From assembly GCA_002812745.2 (NCBI GenBank), contig NCSJ02000231.1:1-64000 (forward strand): a DNA stretch of 64,000 nucleotides, given 5' to 3'. Position 1 is the stretch's first letter, and every line of letters begins with the position of its first letter. The translations under genes were made by a program, and so were the position numbers. The notes beneath the pieces are model-generated. The model searched no databases and was not told the DNA's origin. It worked only from the letters and a program-made list of their open reading frames with translations. Positions 1 through 13,557 of the stretch are shown one piece after another. This DNA is from Scytalidium lignicola (Eukaryota > Ascomycota > Leotiomycetes).

Positions 1-1423
1 CAACGGCAGCGTGTCCGGCTGGCTGGGTTGTCGCTGGGCTCTCACTGGGCTGCTTTTTCACGACACTACCACGACTTACCTTTCCAGGGACGACGTGGTA
101 ACCGTTAATACCGGTAGGCACTTGGCTGCTTTGAGCTGTATTCAATCAAAACAGTGCTTGTCTCCTTCTGACTGTACTGTACGGTACGGTACTGTACATC
201 GTCCATTCGTCCTGGTCCTGCTACTGCACATCTGCTGTACGGTACGGTAGGGGTAACGTGTGCCCCGATTACCGTGCTGCATCCTGCAACATTTTTCTTA
301 TTCCTTACCCCTTCAAAGACACCTCTCTTTTGCCCGGTAGCGGCGATCATTATTCTTCGGCGTCAATGCCATCGAGGCGATCCGTCAGGTGCCCTAATTA
401 ATTGTGGCCCCAATTGTCTCTGGAACAAAGTATGTATGGATGGATGGATGATGAATGTGAAGCAGCCGTGCTACTGTATACTATAGTAGATATCTGGTAG
501 ATGTGGCTTGGAGGATACTGTGCCAGTACTCTCAGATAAGAACGTATATAAGACTCTGTAGGCACCGCATATGTAGTTATGTCCGTATGCGGGAATTTCT
601 TTCAATTCGGGGTTATGCACGGAGGCGCTTTCTGTAATCTTATATTAAGATTGCACAGGTTATGTATGTTCATATTGAAATCGTTCTATGATTATTGTAG
701 GTTTTGAGAGAAAAATAAATATAAAAGACAAGATTTGTGCTGTGTTACTATTTTGCATGGTGCAAGAACTTGATCGTCAAATACGATAGTACATCTGTAG
801 TCAAGACTCTCTCTCTCCTTGCCGGATTCTTTGCTGTCCCATGTAAGTTTGAGGCGCAACTCGGTGGCATGTGATCACGTGACCTGACCGTGATCCTATG
901 GTGGTAGATTCCCCTGGGACCCCAACGGCTCGGCACCGCATATGACGACGACAAGGGTTCATTTATGCAAAGTGTTTCCTCGAATTTAAGGTAATACGCG
1001 CACCGGGCATGGGACGCGACAGTCAACATTTACTTTTGCTTCCTTAGATGCATCACATACATCTCTCCCAATATCCCAGGGATAGAATCGCATTCCTTTA
1101 CTGGTTTTCGCTAGCATCGTTATCGACGCCACGGGGAGCTGTTTGCCTCCTCTAACCCCTCCTGGCTCTGGAAGACCCGGATTTCACATCGCCTTGTCCC
1201 CCCTCAGGACCGAGTTTGGAATCCTTGACAGCTCGAGCTGTGATGGGCATATTCGCATCTCACTGAAATCCCATCAATCGAATTCGATGCTATCATCTTG
1301 GCTCTATCCTTGGCCCTTCGTGAATTCCACCCTGGAACCCCGGGATTAGATAATTTGTCATCCAGTTGGAAAGGAGGTTGGCTTTACGTCTGATTGTCTG
1401 AGAGGGCAGAAAAATCCGCAAAT
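1..1423. other. Intergenic region upstream of the kinesin gene
   Basis: I see no convincing gene here. Short open frames on both strands lack recognisable domains and show no exon-like continuation. The stretch holds GTAC-rich short repeats at about 172–196 and 237–249 and a TC-rich stretch before the kinesin start, probably its promoter and 5' leader. Confidence 0.5.
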
Positions 1424-4400
1424 ATGCCGCCAGCTGGTGGGGGAAACATCAAAGTCGTTGTTCGGGTTCGGCCGTTCAATGGAAGAGGTGTGTTCGACTT
1501 TGATGGATGCGGTCCTTCCAACGTCATCTGTAGTACTAACTTACTTTCCTAGAACTCGATCGCGGCGCAAAATGTATCGTCCAAATGAAAGGAGGGCAGA
1601 CGGTCCTCATTCCACCACCAGATGTAGAAGCCAAGGCTGGGAAGGGATCGAAGGATGCCGGTCAGAAAGTGTTCGCATTCGACAAGTCATATTGGTCTTT
1701 TAATCGTGATGATCCTCATTATGCTGGACAGGATGATCTTCACCACGATTTAGGAAAACCGCTCTTGGATAATGCATTCCAAGGATACAACAATTGTATC
1801 TTTGCTTATGGACAGACTGGTTCGGGAAAGTCCTATTCCATGATGGGATACGGGACAGAATATGGAGTGATCCCGAAAATTTGCCAGGACATGTTCATGA
1901 GAATCGGAGAGATGCAGAAGGATAACACCTTAAAGTGCACTGTGGAAGTATCATATTTGGAAATCTACAATGAGCGTGTGAGAGATCTTTTGAATCCATC
2001 TACGAAGAGCAACCTGAAAGTCCGAGAGCATCCATCGACGGGACCATACGTCGAAGACCTAGCAAAGTTGGTGGTCAGCAGTTTCAATGAGATTGAGCAT
2101 TTGATGGACGAGGGAAACAAAGCGCGTACGGTTGCTGCCACTAACATGAACGCGACGAGTAGTCGAAGTCACGCCGTCTTTACTCTTACATTGACGCAAA
2201 AGAAGCATGATGCTGAAACAAATATGTCAATGGAGAAAGTGGCTAAGATCAGTTTGGTAGATCTTGCTGGATCCGAACGAGCAACATCTACTGGAGCTAC
2301 GGGAGCTCGTCTGAAGGAAGGTGCGGAGATCAATCGCTCTCTATCTACCTTGGGAAGAGTCATTGCTGCTTTGGCAGATCTCTCAGATTCAAAGAAGAAG
2401 AAGCCGGGGAAGGCAGTTGGCCAGGTACCTTACCGTGACAGTGTTCTTACATGGCTTCTGAAAGACTCTTTGGGTGGTAACAGTATGACAGCTATGATAG
2501 CTGCTATCAGTCCTGCAGATATCAATTTCGACGAAACTTTGAGCACTCTCAGGTATGCGGATAGTGCAAAGAGAATCAAGAATCACGCTGTTGTGAATGA
2601 AGATGCAAATGCCAGAATGATCCGGGAGTTGAAGGAAGAGTTGGCTGTTTTACGAAGCAAGTTGAGTGGAGGAGGTGGTGGCCCGTCCGAAGAAGTCTAT
2701 GCGGAAGGTACACCTCTCGAGCAACAGATTGTCAGCATTGTACAACAAGATGGAACTGTAAAGAAGGTCTCGAAGGCCGAAATCGCAGAACAACTGAATC
2801 AAAGTGAAAAGCTTTACCAGGATCTGAACCAGACTTGGGAACAGAAGTTGGCTAAAACCGAAGAAATTCACAAAGAGCGTGAATTAGCTCTTGAGGAGTT
2901 GGGTATTAGTATTGAGAAAGGAAATGTCGGCTTGCATACACCTAAGAAAATGCCTCATCTTGTCAACTTATCCGATGATCCGCTTCTTGCTGAGTGCCTA
3001 GTTTACAACCTGAAGCCTGGGACGACTACGGTGGGCAATGCTGAGACAAATGCTCCTCACCCATCTGAAATACGGTTAAACGGAAGTCGTATCTTGCATG
3101 AACATTGTACTTTCGAGAATATCGATAATGTCGTCACTGTTTTTCCGAAGGAAGGAGCTGCTGTTATGGTGAACGGAAAGAGAATTTCAGAACCAAAGCG
3201 ACTTAGGACCGGATATCGCATCATTTTAGGTGATTTCCATATATTCCGGTTCAACCATCCAATGGAAGCAAAGGCGGAACGGGCAGAGCAGAGTCTATTG
3301 AGGCATTCTTATACTCCAAGCCAGTTGACGGATTTTGACAGGGGTTCAGGATCGCCGAGCCCAAGACCTGGCCATGAGAGAACTTTCAGTAAAGCGACAA
3401 CTTCAGAACTCGATTGGGATGGAAGTAGGCCTGAATCTCCAATGCCGTTGCAACGTGGGCGCGACTCCGATTGGTCATTTGCTCGGCGTGAAGCCGCGGG
3501 TGCAATCTTAGGCCCCGATCAGAAGATTGCTGGTCTTACGGATGAGGAGCTGAATATTTTATTTGAAGATGTTCAAAGGGCAAGGGCTGAACGTGCAGCA
3601 CGTGACGGAGATGATGATATGGATTCTGTAACATCATACCCCGTCCGTGAAAAGTATATGTCTAATGGTACCTTGGATAATTTCTCTTTGGATACGGCTT
3701 TAACGATGCCTTCAACCCCGAAACAAGGGGAGGCGGAAGAGAAGTTGCGAGAGATTAGAGAAGAAATGCAGGTCCAGCTAGATAAACAGAAAGAGGATTA
3801 CCAGAACCAGCTGAAGTCTGCTCAAGCCGCCAATATTGAGATCGAGGAGATTAAAAAGGAAAAGGAGAGGATGGAGGAGAGTTTGCGAGAGGTTAAAGAG
3901 CAGATGATGAAGGAGCTAGTAATCCAACGTCAAGAATTCGAAGAACGCCTACAGAAACTACATCCACCTAAAAGAAGCCAGGAACCACTATCTGAGGAAG
4001 AAACTATAATTGCTAATAAGGTCATCGAGCACTGGCGACGGCGAAGATATGTGCGAATGGCGGAAGCTGTGCTTCAGTCTGCTGCATATCTGAAGGAGGC
4101 CCAGGTGATGAGCCAAGAAATGGATGAAAGTGTCGTTTTTCAGTTTACGATTGTTGATGTTGGTCACGGATTATGTTCATCTTATGATATGGTTTTGAAT
4201 GGCATTTCTAACGAAGGCGAGGATATAGCTCTGGAGGATACGCCGAAGCCCTGTGTTGGAGTACGAGTCATTGATTATAAGAATAGCGTTGTGCACCTAT
4301 GGAGTTTGCAGAAGCTTCAGGATCGGGTTAAGCTTATGAGGCAGATGCACCAGTACATGGATCGACCGGAATATCTCCTACATTTCCGCCTCGACAATCC

Positions 4401-6333
4401 ATTCGTGGAAACTTGTATGCCACAGTATACGCATTTCGGAGAAGTGGACGTCCCATTGGCGGCAGTTTTTGAGAGTCGAGTCCAGGATTTCACTCTTGAT
4501 GTTCTATCGCCCTATACCTCGCACGTAATTGGCATAATCAAGCTCTCTCTGGAGCCATCTTCCGCCCGAGCACCCTCTAGTACCTTGAAATTCAACGTTG
4601 TCATGCATGACATGGTGGGTTTCGCTGAGCGTGAGGGGACCGACGTTCATGCGCAGCTTTTCATACCAGGTATCTCTGAAGAGGGCGGGGTGACAACAAC
4701 ACAAATGATCAAGGATTTTGATGAAGGGCCGATCAGGTTCGAAAGTGTCCACAGTATGAGTGTACCCTTGTTCAGTTCGAGTACAGTGTCACTCCGAGTT
4801 GCCATATTCGCTCGGGTTTCCTCTATGCATCTCGATAAGCTATTGAGTTGGGATGAATTGAGAGACGGTATTCGGGATCCTCAACAAAAACGAACAAATT
4901 CCCGGATTGCCGAGTCCCAGTTCTTCACAGAAGAGGAGCATGATCTATTTGCTAAAATACAGATCGCCGAGCTGTCAGAAACTGGAGACTATGTTCCGGT
5001 CGAGGTGATTCAAACAAACGAGGTGGACTCGGGAAGTTTTCAACTGCACCAGGGGCTTCAACGTCGGATTGTCATCAACATGGTTCAGTGTTCTACCGAA
5101 GCATTACCATGGAAGGACGTTACGGGACTGAGGGTTGGGAAAATACAACTACTAGATCACGCTGGGAAATTACCCGACAGCTCCCCAACCCCTGACATTC
5201 AACTCAAGATGCTGTCTAAGCCTATCGTCAAATCTAATGCTAATGGCACAACCAATGTTACGATTGTTGGACAGTGGGATTCTAGTGCTCATGCATCACT
5301 GTTACTTGATCGTGTCACAGCCGATAAGTACAAGGTTCAGATGTCTATTGCGTGGGATATCATATCAGAGAAGCTGTCACAGCCAATGGCATGTTCCATT
5401 GATGTCTGTTGTCAAGTTCTTTCGAGATCATATGTGCGCTCAACATCCATGTTCTCGGCGTTATGGCAGACTGTTCGTATTGTGCACTCCATAAGTGGAC
5501 TCTTCCTAATATCGCTACGGCCGACTCCTGTTAAACGTGCTGGTGATCTGTGGCGGATGAACACCCAGAACGAGTATATCAGCGGAGAAGAAGGGCTCAC
5601 TAACTGGGCTCCACGTGGGGTGTCATTGATACGCGACTTCATCTCAGCCAAAAGAAGACGACAACGGCTCGCAGACCTCGACGCTGCCCAGCCTCTTTTA
5701 CGTAGTATTGGGACACTTAAACTAGCGAAACCATCCATCAATGGCGATGAAAGTGCCAAGGAGGAAAGCGAGTTATCCGAGCACGACAAGATCATACTGA
5801 CTAAGTTTGTTGATCTGTGGAAGCTGTGTCATGACCCTATAGAGACGATTCTCTCGCATTCCAATGTAGAGCCTCCTTCAACAGGGGCACCAGACACTGT
5901 CATGCCGCCATACGTTCCAAAACTTATTGCAACCATCAGTACTGTCCACAGGAACCCAACAGTCTTGAAAGGTGGGTATCTCCTTACGCCATCGGCAGAT
6001 AGCACATGCTGGATTCGTCGTTTTGTCGAACTCCGAAGACCATATCTGCATGTCCATTCTGTGCCGGATGGAGAGGAGGTATCGGTTGTCAGCCTCAGGA
6101 ATAGTAGAATCGACCACCAACCACAGATCGCGAAGCTGCTACGGCGCGAAAGGGATAGACAGAGAGAAGGTACAGTTTTCGCAGTGTACGGCACCAATAA
6201 TACGTGGCTGTTCGCCGCGAGAAGTGAACGCGAGAAAGTGGACTGGATATTCAAGATTGATCAAGCTTATTTCGGGAGTCGAAGTGGAAGTGGTGGTAGT
6301 AGCGGTGGTAGCGGGGATGAAGCTGCCGATTGA
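1424..6333 (+). CDS. Kinesin-3 family motor (UncA/Unc104/KIF1-like)
   Basis: Plus-end-directed microtubule motor that carries vesicles or endosomes. Two exons: 1424–1487 and 1553–6333, with a 65-nt intron (branch ACTAAC, acceptor CCTAG), giving 1614 residues, the usual length of fungal kinesin-3. Exon 1 supplies the start of the motor domain (KVVVRVRPFN). The P-loop GQTGSGKS lies at about residues 108–115, the switch I motif SSRSH near 225 and the switch II motif DLAGSE near 257. An FHA domain follows the neck (about 500–590), then charged coiled coil (about 740–830), the kinesin-3 central region, and a C-terminal PH domain (about 1490–1600) that would bind phosphoinositides on cargo membranes. 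The C-terminal tail is Gly/Ser-rich. I chose the ATG at 1424 because it alone gives the conserved first beta strand. Identification is secure; the UncA-type label rests on the FHA plus PH layout. Confidence 0.95.
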
Positions 6334-7466
6334 GTTTGCCATATTACGCGCCGTTTTTTTGGATATACCACAAACCTACAACACAAAACTACTTGTAGAG
6401 TTCCCTTGAGTTATTAGCATGAGTGAGCATCGGGTTTGGTGTATTGGCGGTTTTTGGTTTGTCATGATACCCATGTTCAACGATATGCCATTATTTTCTT
6501 TTTTGTCTAGAAAGTAAACTTGTTCACATATACACTTGTTTGAAAATGAGGCTGGTCAGATGATTTCGGGATGGATGCACAAAATTCTAGGCGGATATCG
6601 ATGACGCCATTCCATTTTGGAATTGTACTTTCCCTTATATTGTTTTCTTCTTCTTTCCTTTCCAAACTGGTTTCTTTTGGATGGGTTTTTTGTTATGGAG
6701 AGCCTGGGTAGGACCCTCCCCCAGCCACGTCGCTGATCGCTTTTTGCATGCGACGGCAGATATCTTCGGTCTGCGCTCTCCAAGCCCACCAGTCATATTG
6801 GAGGAGGTTATCTGACTTGCCATTGCAGTTGGCTCTCTTCTCACTTTTTGTATATGAAATTCATATCGGGATACATTCATTTTCGACTGATTCAGGAATG
6901 TCGAACAATATCAGCTGTTTTGTCTATAGATATATTATAGAAAGCCATATTTTTGTCTATATAAACTTCTGTTTGTTGAACCGCNTTTTCTTTTCTTTCT
7001 AAAGGAGGCTTCGGGATCGAAANGGGGGAAGGAGGGGGAGTGAGGCACGTGACAGTCAACGGAGAAATTCGAATGCAATCTATTTCGTAAGGATATTTGC
7101 GTACGGTTTCATTGTTTCTTTGTCGATCTTGAATGGAGAGAAAGGATTCGGCCTTTGATTACCTACCAACCATGTCCTTGGATAGTATTTACTTCGATAT
7201 TATTTACCTGGGTAGAGAGGAGAGGGCTCCACCAATGCCAAAGATTACGTGAGGAAGTACTGGACATGCACCCATACAAAATATTTGCCGGGCCAAGGCT
7301 AGATCTATCTAAGGGGGGAATGTTCGGTCGAATCGATGATTCTGGTTTGGTCTGGTTTGGTTACACCGTGTGTAATTGTCCGAAGCTCGAGAGATTCAGG
7401 CTGAAGAGGAGAGCAATGCTCTAATAATCCTTGGGTAGTGGGCTTTTCTCGGAGCGTACCGGTGGC

Positions 7467-7483
7467 GAGAGAGAGAGAGAGAG
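7467..7483. repeat. GA dinucleotide microsatellite
   Basis: Uninterrupted run of about eight GA units in intergenic DNA. Confidence 0.85.
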
Positions 7484-7614
7484 TAGAGCCGAGTGGTGAA
7501 ATTAAGTGACTTATTGTTTTTTTGCTTCCTTTTTCATGATGAATGAGAATTGGCGTGTAAATGTACTGAACATGATCTCTTTTGCTCAGTATTCTGTGTA
7601 TTTTGTGCCTGGTT

Positions 7615-7642
7615 TGTGTTGTGTTGTGTTGTGTTGTGTTGT
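7615..7642. repeat. GTGTT pentanucleotide tandem array
   Basis: About five and a half perfect copies of a five-base unit (GTGTT) in the region between the kinesin and QutR-like genes. Confidence 0.85.
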
Positions 7643-7847
7643 ATGTTAATTATGTGTACGAGCACGAGGAGAGATGGGGGAGATCAACCTTAAAAAGTGA
7701 CCTTGAATACTATTGGCGGAAGATTGTGGTCGAGTACCTCCGTACTACGCCCGTGCCCTTGGGAGCATCGACCCCAAGGATCGCTCGGCGCGGACAATAT
7801 CTGCCCACTCGCAGCTCGTCCTTTGCTCGTCCAGCTACTCCACACTT

Positions 7848-7890
7848 CCCCTCCACCGCCCGTCAATCCCCTCCACCGCCCGTCAATCCC
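7848..7890. repeat. 20-bp tandem duplication
   Basis: Two identical copies of a C-rich 20-bp unit begin at 7848 and 7868. It lies in the probable 5' leader or promoter of the QutR-like gene. Confidence 0.8.
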
Positions 7891-8839
7891 CAGTCCCGCC
7901 CATCACCGACAACTTCCTCCAAAGCAACCACTCGGCATTTTGTAGGACGTTCAGTCCTCACTTTTGCTCTGCTCGAATGTAGCTCCATCATCCATTCGCC
8001 CTCGCCCTGCGCCGTCACGACCGCTGATTGCTTGCTTGCTCGCTCTTCGTTGCTGGAACAATCGGCACCACACCAACGACGCAGGAATTACGCCTGGCGA
8101 ATTTTTCCATAAACCCCCCTCTGCCTTCCTACCAGGGACTGAATTGGGTAATTGGGCCAGAAGGTAATACTGCAGCACTATCTCTCCGCTTCCCACTTGC
8201 TTAACCGATGAGGAATATGGGATTTGCTGGGAAAGAGTAAACCACCAGAGAGACGAGAGATCTGCCTCGTCCTGTTACGGTTCCCGCCGCGCTCCCAATT
8301 CGAAACAAGCCTCTGCGGTAAAACTCCTTAATTGTCGAAGGCTAGTAGTTCCCTGCTGCCACGCCTACCCGGTCGAGACTACTGTACCCGTTCTCAAGTT
8401 CCGTAGTGGCTTCCTCGTTGGTAGACGTCGTCTGCAATCAGCAATTAGGGCAATTCGATTTGCGAATGTCTATCACACCCAGACCACGAGATCGCAACTT
8501 GGCATGTAACAGCAGCATACCCATTGTTAAAGTCAAATACATACCAGCTTGAAACTGCAATCCTTTTACCAATTACTCTAATGCAAAATATCGAGGCAGC
8601 CTGACTTCACGCTTTCACACATACATAGTTTCGTCTCGGCGGAGCTACTCGACGGGGAGAGGGTGGCTCTCTCGAATACGGCATACAGCACTTGAATTGC
8701 GATGCGAGGAGCCGCCTCTTTTATTACCCCCGGCAAGCGACACAATACTTGAACCTTCGACTTCCTCCAGCCTCTACAGCACTTGCAACGTCCTCGGAGA
8801 ATTTCGCCCGCCTGGCCTTGAGCGCTCTCTTACGGCCAG

Positions 8840-10864
8840 ATGGCGACTAAACAGCATCAGTCTGTCCCAACGCCTACTAGGCCGAAGAGCACAAACGGTG
8901 TTATCAATGGGTCAAAAGCCGGCGCTGGAGATACTAGAATCGTAGTAATTGTATATGGGCAAAGCCAGGAAAAGATTGTGGCTGTTTTCGCAGACGTTCT
9001 TGGGAAGCCATATCGGCTAGCGTCAAGTTTCAGCGCAGTTGATGTAGAGGACCATGGGACTGTAATTGGTATCGCGGCTCATGATGCCAAGGCAGATATT
9101 GGGACGCGAAATAAGTCACTTATGGTTGCCATCAATTCTCACTGTGTGAATCTGGGTATGCCACCAGACGTTGAACTTTCGGAAGCATGCGACTACGAGT
9201 TTTTATACACAGAGGACCCATTTTTCCGAAGAGATCTCTCCCGTTTCATTTCGTTTACTCTTGGTCAGATCAGCCACCATGAGGAGTTGATAACAAAGCC
9301 GAGGACATATTTCATCTCAACTACGTTCCCTGATGTAAGAACAGCGCTATCGAATCTGGATATCCTGTCGGTTGGTTCAGATGCCGTGGAAATACGCGTG
9401 GATCTGTTGAAGGAGCCTTTACCGGACGGGACCTTTAGTTCTGTGCCAAGTATAAGTTATGTAGGAGAACAGGTAATGCTCTTACGACAACGGACTGAGT
9501 TACCTATCATCTTTACGACTAGGTGTACGAAAGAGAATGGTCGATTCCCGATGGATAATCCCGATCTTTATTATCAATATCTATATCGCGCTATTCAATG
9601 GGGATGTGAGTATATCGATGTGGAGATATGGTTACCAGAAGACATCCGAAGACGGCTGTTCGAGCAGCGTGGAAATAGTAGGGTCATATCGGGCTTCCAT
9701 GATCTCTCAGGCACGTTCAGATGGCCGTCTGAGCAAGCACAGTTGATATTTCAGGAGAGTAGGAAGTATGGTGACATTGTCAAGATGATTACCATCATCA
9801 ACAACATGTCAGAAAACTACGAGCTAGAATATTTCCGATCTCAAATCAAGGCGAATAACCCTGACGGACCACCATTGTCTGCTGTCAATATGGGTCAGCT
9901 AGGACAACTCTCTCGAGCGCTCAACACCGTCTTTTCGCCCATCACTCACCCACTGCTTCCAATTGTTGCAGCTCCTGGTCAAATGAGTGCTGCTGAGATC
10001 AATGGCGCTCTAGCTACGATGGGACAACTACCAAAGAAGGACATATATGCCATCGGAAGCTTCCGATCAATACCACAAGCCACCTTCTTTGAGAAATGCT
10101 TCAATGAGCTTGGCCTACCTCACAATTTGATATCAATCGATCTTGGGTCTAGGGGTTCAGTGGAAACATTCTGTTTGCAGCCTAATTTTGGCGGGGCCTA
10201 CGTAAACCCTCCATTGCTCAGCAATCAGCCCTATATACCACTTCTTTCCGACGCTGCTCGAACTATTGGCACTATCGATACTATCGTGGTACGAGGAGAG
10301 GGCTCATCTAGTACACTTATGGGTGACAACGCAATATGGAAAGGCATACGGGCAACATTAACTCGCGATTTTGCTCCTTCAGCATATAAAGATCGAGTAG
10401 CAATTCTCCTTTCTAGCTCTGGAAGTGACGCTGCTTCTGTCATCTTCGCGCTACGAAGCTTAAATATTGGCAAGATCTATACTGTCGGCCTGAAATCTTT
10501 TGTTGGCCCACTATTCTATGGCGTTGAACCATTCACATCTGTTGAATCAGTGCAAATGGTCGACCAACCATTCGTAATCATCTCTGCGCTACCGCCTGAG
10601 AAATCGCATCTCGTCCAACCCCTCCTCCGTCATTTCCGGAATGGCAAGTCTGGATCCCCAAAGACGTCTGGCAAGGTCTTCTTGGATCTTGCGAATGGCC
10701 CTAGGAAGGCAGATCCACAGGCCGTTGCTCAGGCTGCAGGCTGGACGGCGTACGGCGTCGCTGATACAAGTGCATTTACGACGGTTGAGACGATGAGATT
10801 ACTGGTTGGGCAAAATGTACCATACAGCTTTGTGAGACTCGCTAGCGGGAGAGGATTGTATTGA
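8840..10864 (+). CDS. QutR/QA-1S-like regulatory protein (AROM-derived pseudo-enzyme)
   Basis: Single-exon protein of 674 residues resembling the C-terminal part of the pentafunctional AROM enzyme, like the quinate-pathway repressors QutR and QA-1S. Residues 1–150 are a poorly conserved shikimate-kinase-like remnant with no visible P-loop. About 154–390 is type I dehydroquinase-like: [17 protein letters not shown] and DIVKM match the substrate arginines, active-site His and Schiff-base Lys, and MGQLGQLSR plus PGQMS the C-terminal part. About 395–674 is shikimate-dehydrogenase-like, but where active enzymes have an xTxPxK loop it reads YVNPPLLSN, without the catalytic lysine. Known repressors are about 900 residues, so this one is short; an in-frame TGA 15 nt upstream makes the ATG at 8840 the natural start. 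No quinate genes lie beside it. Family assignment is firm, a repressor role inferred; a residual dehydroquinase activity is possible. Confidence 0.82.
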   Translation: MATKQHQSVPTPTRPKSTNGVINGSKAGAGDTRIVVIVYGQSQEKIVAVFADVLGKPYRLASSFSAVDVEDHGTVIGIAAHDAKADIGTRNKSLMVAINSHCVNLGMPPDVELSEACDYEFLYTEDPFFRRDLSRFISFTLGQISHHEELITKPRTYFISTTFPDVRTALSNLDILSVGSDAVEIRVDLLKEPLPDGTFSSVPSISYVGEQVMLLRQRTELPIIFTTRCTKENGRFPMDNPDLYYQYLYRAIQWGCEYIDVEIWLPEDIRRRLFEQRGNSRVISGFHDLSGTFRWPSEQAQLIFQESRKYGDIVKMITIINNMSENYELEYFRSQIKANNPDGPPLSAVNMGQLGQLSRALNTVFSPITHPLLPIVAAPGQMSAAEINGALATMGQLPKKDIYAIGSFRSIPQATFFEKCFNELGLPHNLISIDLGSRGSVETFCLQPNFGGAYVNPPLLSNQPYIPLLSDAARTIGTIDTIVVRGEGSSSTLMGDNAIWKGIRATLTRDFAPSAYKDRVAILLSSSGSDAASVIFALRSLNIGKIYTVGLKSFVGPLFYGVEPFTSVESVQMVDQPFVIISALPPEKSHLVQPLLRHFRNGKSGSPKTSGKVFLDLANGPRKADPQAVAQAAGWTAYGVADTSAFTTVETMRLLVGQNVPYSFVRLASGRGLY

Positions 10865-13557
10865 GTCGAATCATATACATAAGTGCAGGACGTTGAAATA
10901 TTACGAATATTTTATGGTGGAGGAGTCATTGGATGGCGCATCATCTTTCGCAGGCGTTTTAGGTTTCCAGATAGGGCCTCCGACAACTTTCCAATTGACT
11001 TATGGCTGGATGGTTGACTCGAATGATGGCTGCGTAGAGATCTTGATTCCCAGACGAGAATTTGGGACAGTCTTATGTTATACTATATCACTAGAGGCTA
11101 TTTTATTTTATTTCAGAACATGCATTGTCTCTACCATACCATTGTTCGTCTCCACATCGTCCGAGAGCAAGATATATATATTGTTCTAAATTATCTAGTA
11201 TTTGTCTAACCATTACGAAACCCACCACCGTACACCGTACTAATTATTACAACTCGACCCCAAACCCATACAATTCTTCTCTGTAATCAATCTGGCAAAA
11301 ATAGAATGAAACGTAAATGAGAGTTATAATACGTTCATGGGGTGGAAAAAGTGGGGAAGAAATATTTCCGGTCGTTGGGAAATTATTCCGGGGTGAAGAG
11401 GCTTGTTTGGGATTTATTTGGATGTGTTTTGTTGATGGGGTTGTAGTAAATAGAAGGATATACTTTGGAAGTAGAAGAGCTACTAAAGAAAGTCGGGTTG
11501 GATGGTCGCGAGTGATGTATTTAATTATGTGTGAGACTCTATTAACTATGATTGTTATACTCCATACAAGTCACTCTCTCTGCGATAAATGAAAAGAAAG
11601 CATTTCTGTGCTTTGACGATGGCTTCTGCAATGCTGACTCGAAGCTATTGTATTTATCAGTAATCACTATTATTACCATACAAAAGCTTCTTTGCTAAAG
11701 ATGTCATAGTCGGCATCTTGTTTCTCTATTGTGTCTGTACTATCCTCACACTGTGACTGCCGTGCTTCCCCACACACGGCTGGTTTCCGCTTGTCCGATT
11801 GCTCAAGAGACTTGAGCTCTCTTAGTTCTCGGTACTACTTGTATCCTGCATGTACGGTACTGTACAATTAGGGAGAAAGAGGCATATTATTATTGGAGAA
11901 GATGCATTAGAAAGGTATTCGTTCTCAGGAAGCGCATCGGCTAGATGGCGGGTGTTAAAAGGATAAATTGGATGTTGGGGTCAGTTGGAGAAAGAGGAGA
12001 GAGATGGTGATGCATGAAGTGTTGTCGTTGAATCAATGTGCCGATATCTGCAGACCGCCATGCTGACTTATATGCCGCCTTTTGCTGGTAAGGATTGGGT
12101 GTTGCTGATGATTTCTTGATGGCAGATTGTTTCTTGCCCTTTATGCTTAACTGAAAAAGTCTCTGCTTTGGATCACCAATTTCTAGGAGATTATGCCTTT
12201 CAGCCTTCTCAGACAACCTTAACGGTGCCAAATGTGATTGGACCGCAAGGAGAATAGAAGTTTAGAAGCTTTGATTCCGGTGGCGTTGACTTCCTCTTGC
12301 ATGAATTTCGTGATGTTCTATTGTGCAGCTGCAGCCATTCCTGCAGATGATTCCACTATGTACAAGACAATCAAGCCAGCAGCGCCGAGCGCGGCCGGTT
12401 TTAAAAGCAAATAAGTGTAGAAGCTACATCAGTTTACTCCGCACGGTGTTTACTGAGAGTGCTTTTTAGCTTTGATGCTGTGTTACGGTACCGGTTCTTA
12501 CAGAGAGCTGTGGTCATTGATTACCTTGTTGGCACATGTGCATTCATCCCATGTCTCCCCATCCCACTCCACAGTCTGTTAGCTGCATTCCTCGGCCCCC
12601 CGTCTCCCCCGCAATTCACACCAGGGCAGAAGGAGAAAAGAAAGAAGATTTCAACAAGCCATCAACAGCCAAAACCCGTGGTCAGCAAAAAAAAAGCCCG
12701 ACGTCTGCCCCGGTGAGTGGGTGCAGACTTTCTAGTGGACTTTGAAAGTGCCGGTCGCGCCATTATTATCTTTCTCCTGGGGTTAGACGCCCTCCGATCG
12801 TGCCAGCCAAGACGACAGCACTCCTGGCCGAGAAACTTTGCTGCTGGGCGTCAAATACAAGCTTTCGTCCTCGAATTCCTTTTTGCCCTCGACTGCTGCC
12901 ACTTCATCTACTCTACGTATCGCGACGCTGCGCATCTTAGGCATCCAGCATTCCATCCAGGACCGATTCTCAGGGTTCAGTCGATCTTCTCGCCGAGGCA
13001 CAACCAATCTCGTGGTACAATATTAAGATTACTTATCCACAGTGGAAGGACGTTGGAGGGCAGTCGGTTACACTTGCTCCAGGAATTTCCAACTGCCGTG
13101 AGCTTGTTCAGGCCAATTTTCCCTTCCTCGAGTCGGCGCTTTTGGGGGCTCAAAGGTTCGCTATTTAAGATTCTGCAGACTCTAGATCATCGGCTCTGTA
13201 GTTCCTCCATGACGCGCCGGGACCATTGCCAACATTGATTGATTGATTGCTTTGACAAATACTCACCGCCGCTTCCATCATCTTTTCTAAAGCTTCAATC
13301 CCACTCTCACCATCATCGAATTGAAGGCTCCTTTGCTCGGGATGTCAAGCACAGTCAGGCTGTCAGCGAACCCGATGATGTGACACGCCAATGCGGTGAC
13401 CTGGTTTTCCCCGCAATCTGACGCCCCATACGTGTGCCCATACCNTTTTTTTTTAAACCTGTCTGGTTCCTGTGGAACGCGCTCGCTATCCGCTGAGAGT
13501 TTCCCCTCAATACCAGCCGAGACCGCATTCCTCAAATCGCCTCATAGCAACTCCGCC
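10865..13557. other. Intergenic region and long leader of the Zn2Cys6 gene
   Basis: I find no supportable gene. A GTAC-containing short repeat lies near 11,850. From about 12,430 the sequence becomes pyrimidine-rich with several short open frames, which suits a long promoter or 5' UTR with upstream start codons. One N at 13445 precedes a T run. Confidence 0.45.

Larger units (their letters stand above)
6334..8839. other. Intergenic region with simple repeats
   Basis: About 2.5 kb without a supported gene. It contains the kinesin 3' flank, two isolated N bases at 6985 and 7023 beside base runs, a GA microsatellite, a GTGTT array, a 20-bp tandem duplication, and a TC-rich leader (about 7,750–8,839) that is probably the promoter and 5' UTR of the QutR-like gene. 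Open frames here overlap in several phases and have no domain signature. Confidence 0.5.

Noticed and set aside
748..1029. Reverse 93-codon frame upstream of the kinesin gene
   Set aside because: No signature and it lies in the probable kinesin promoter.
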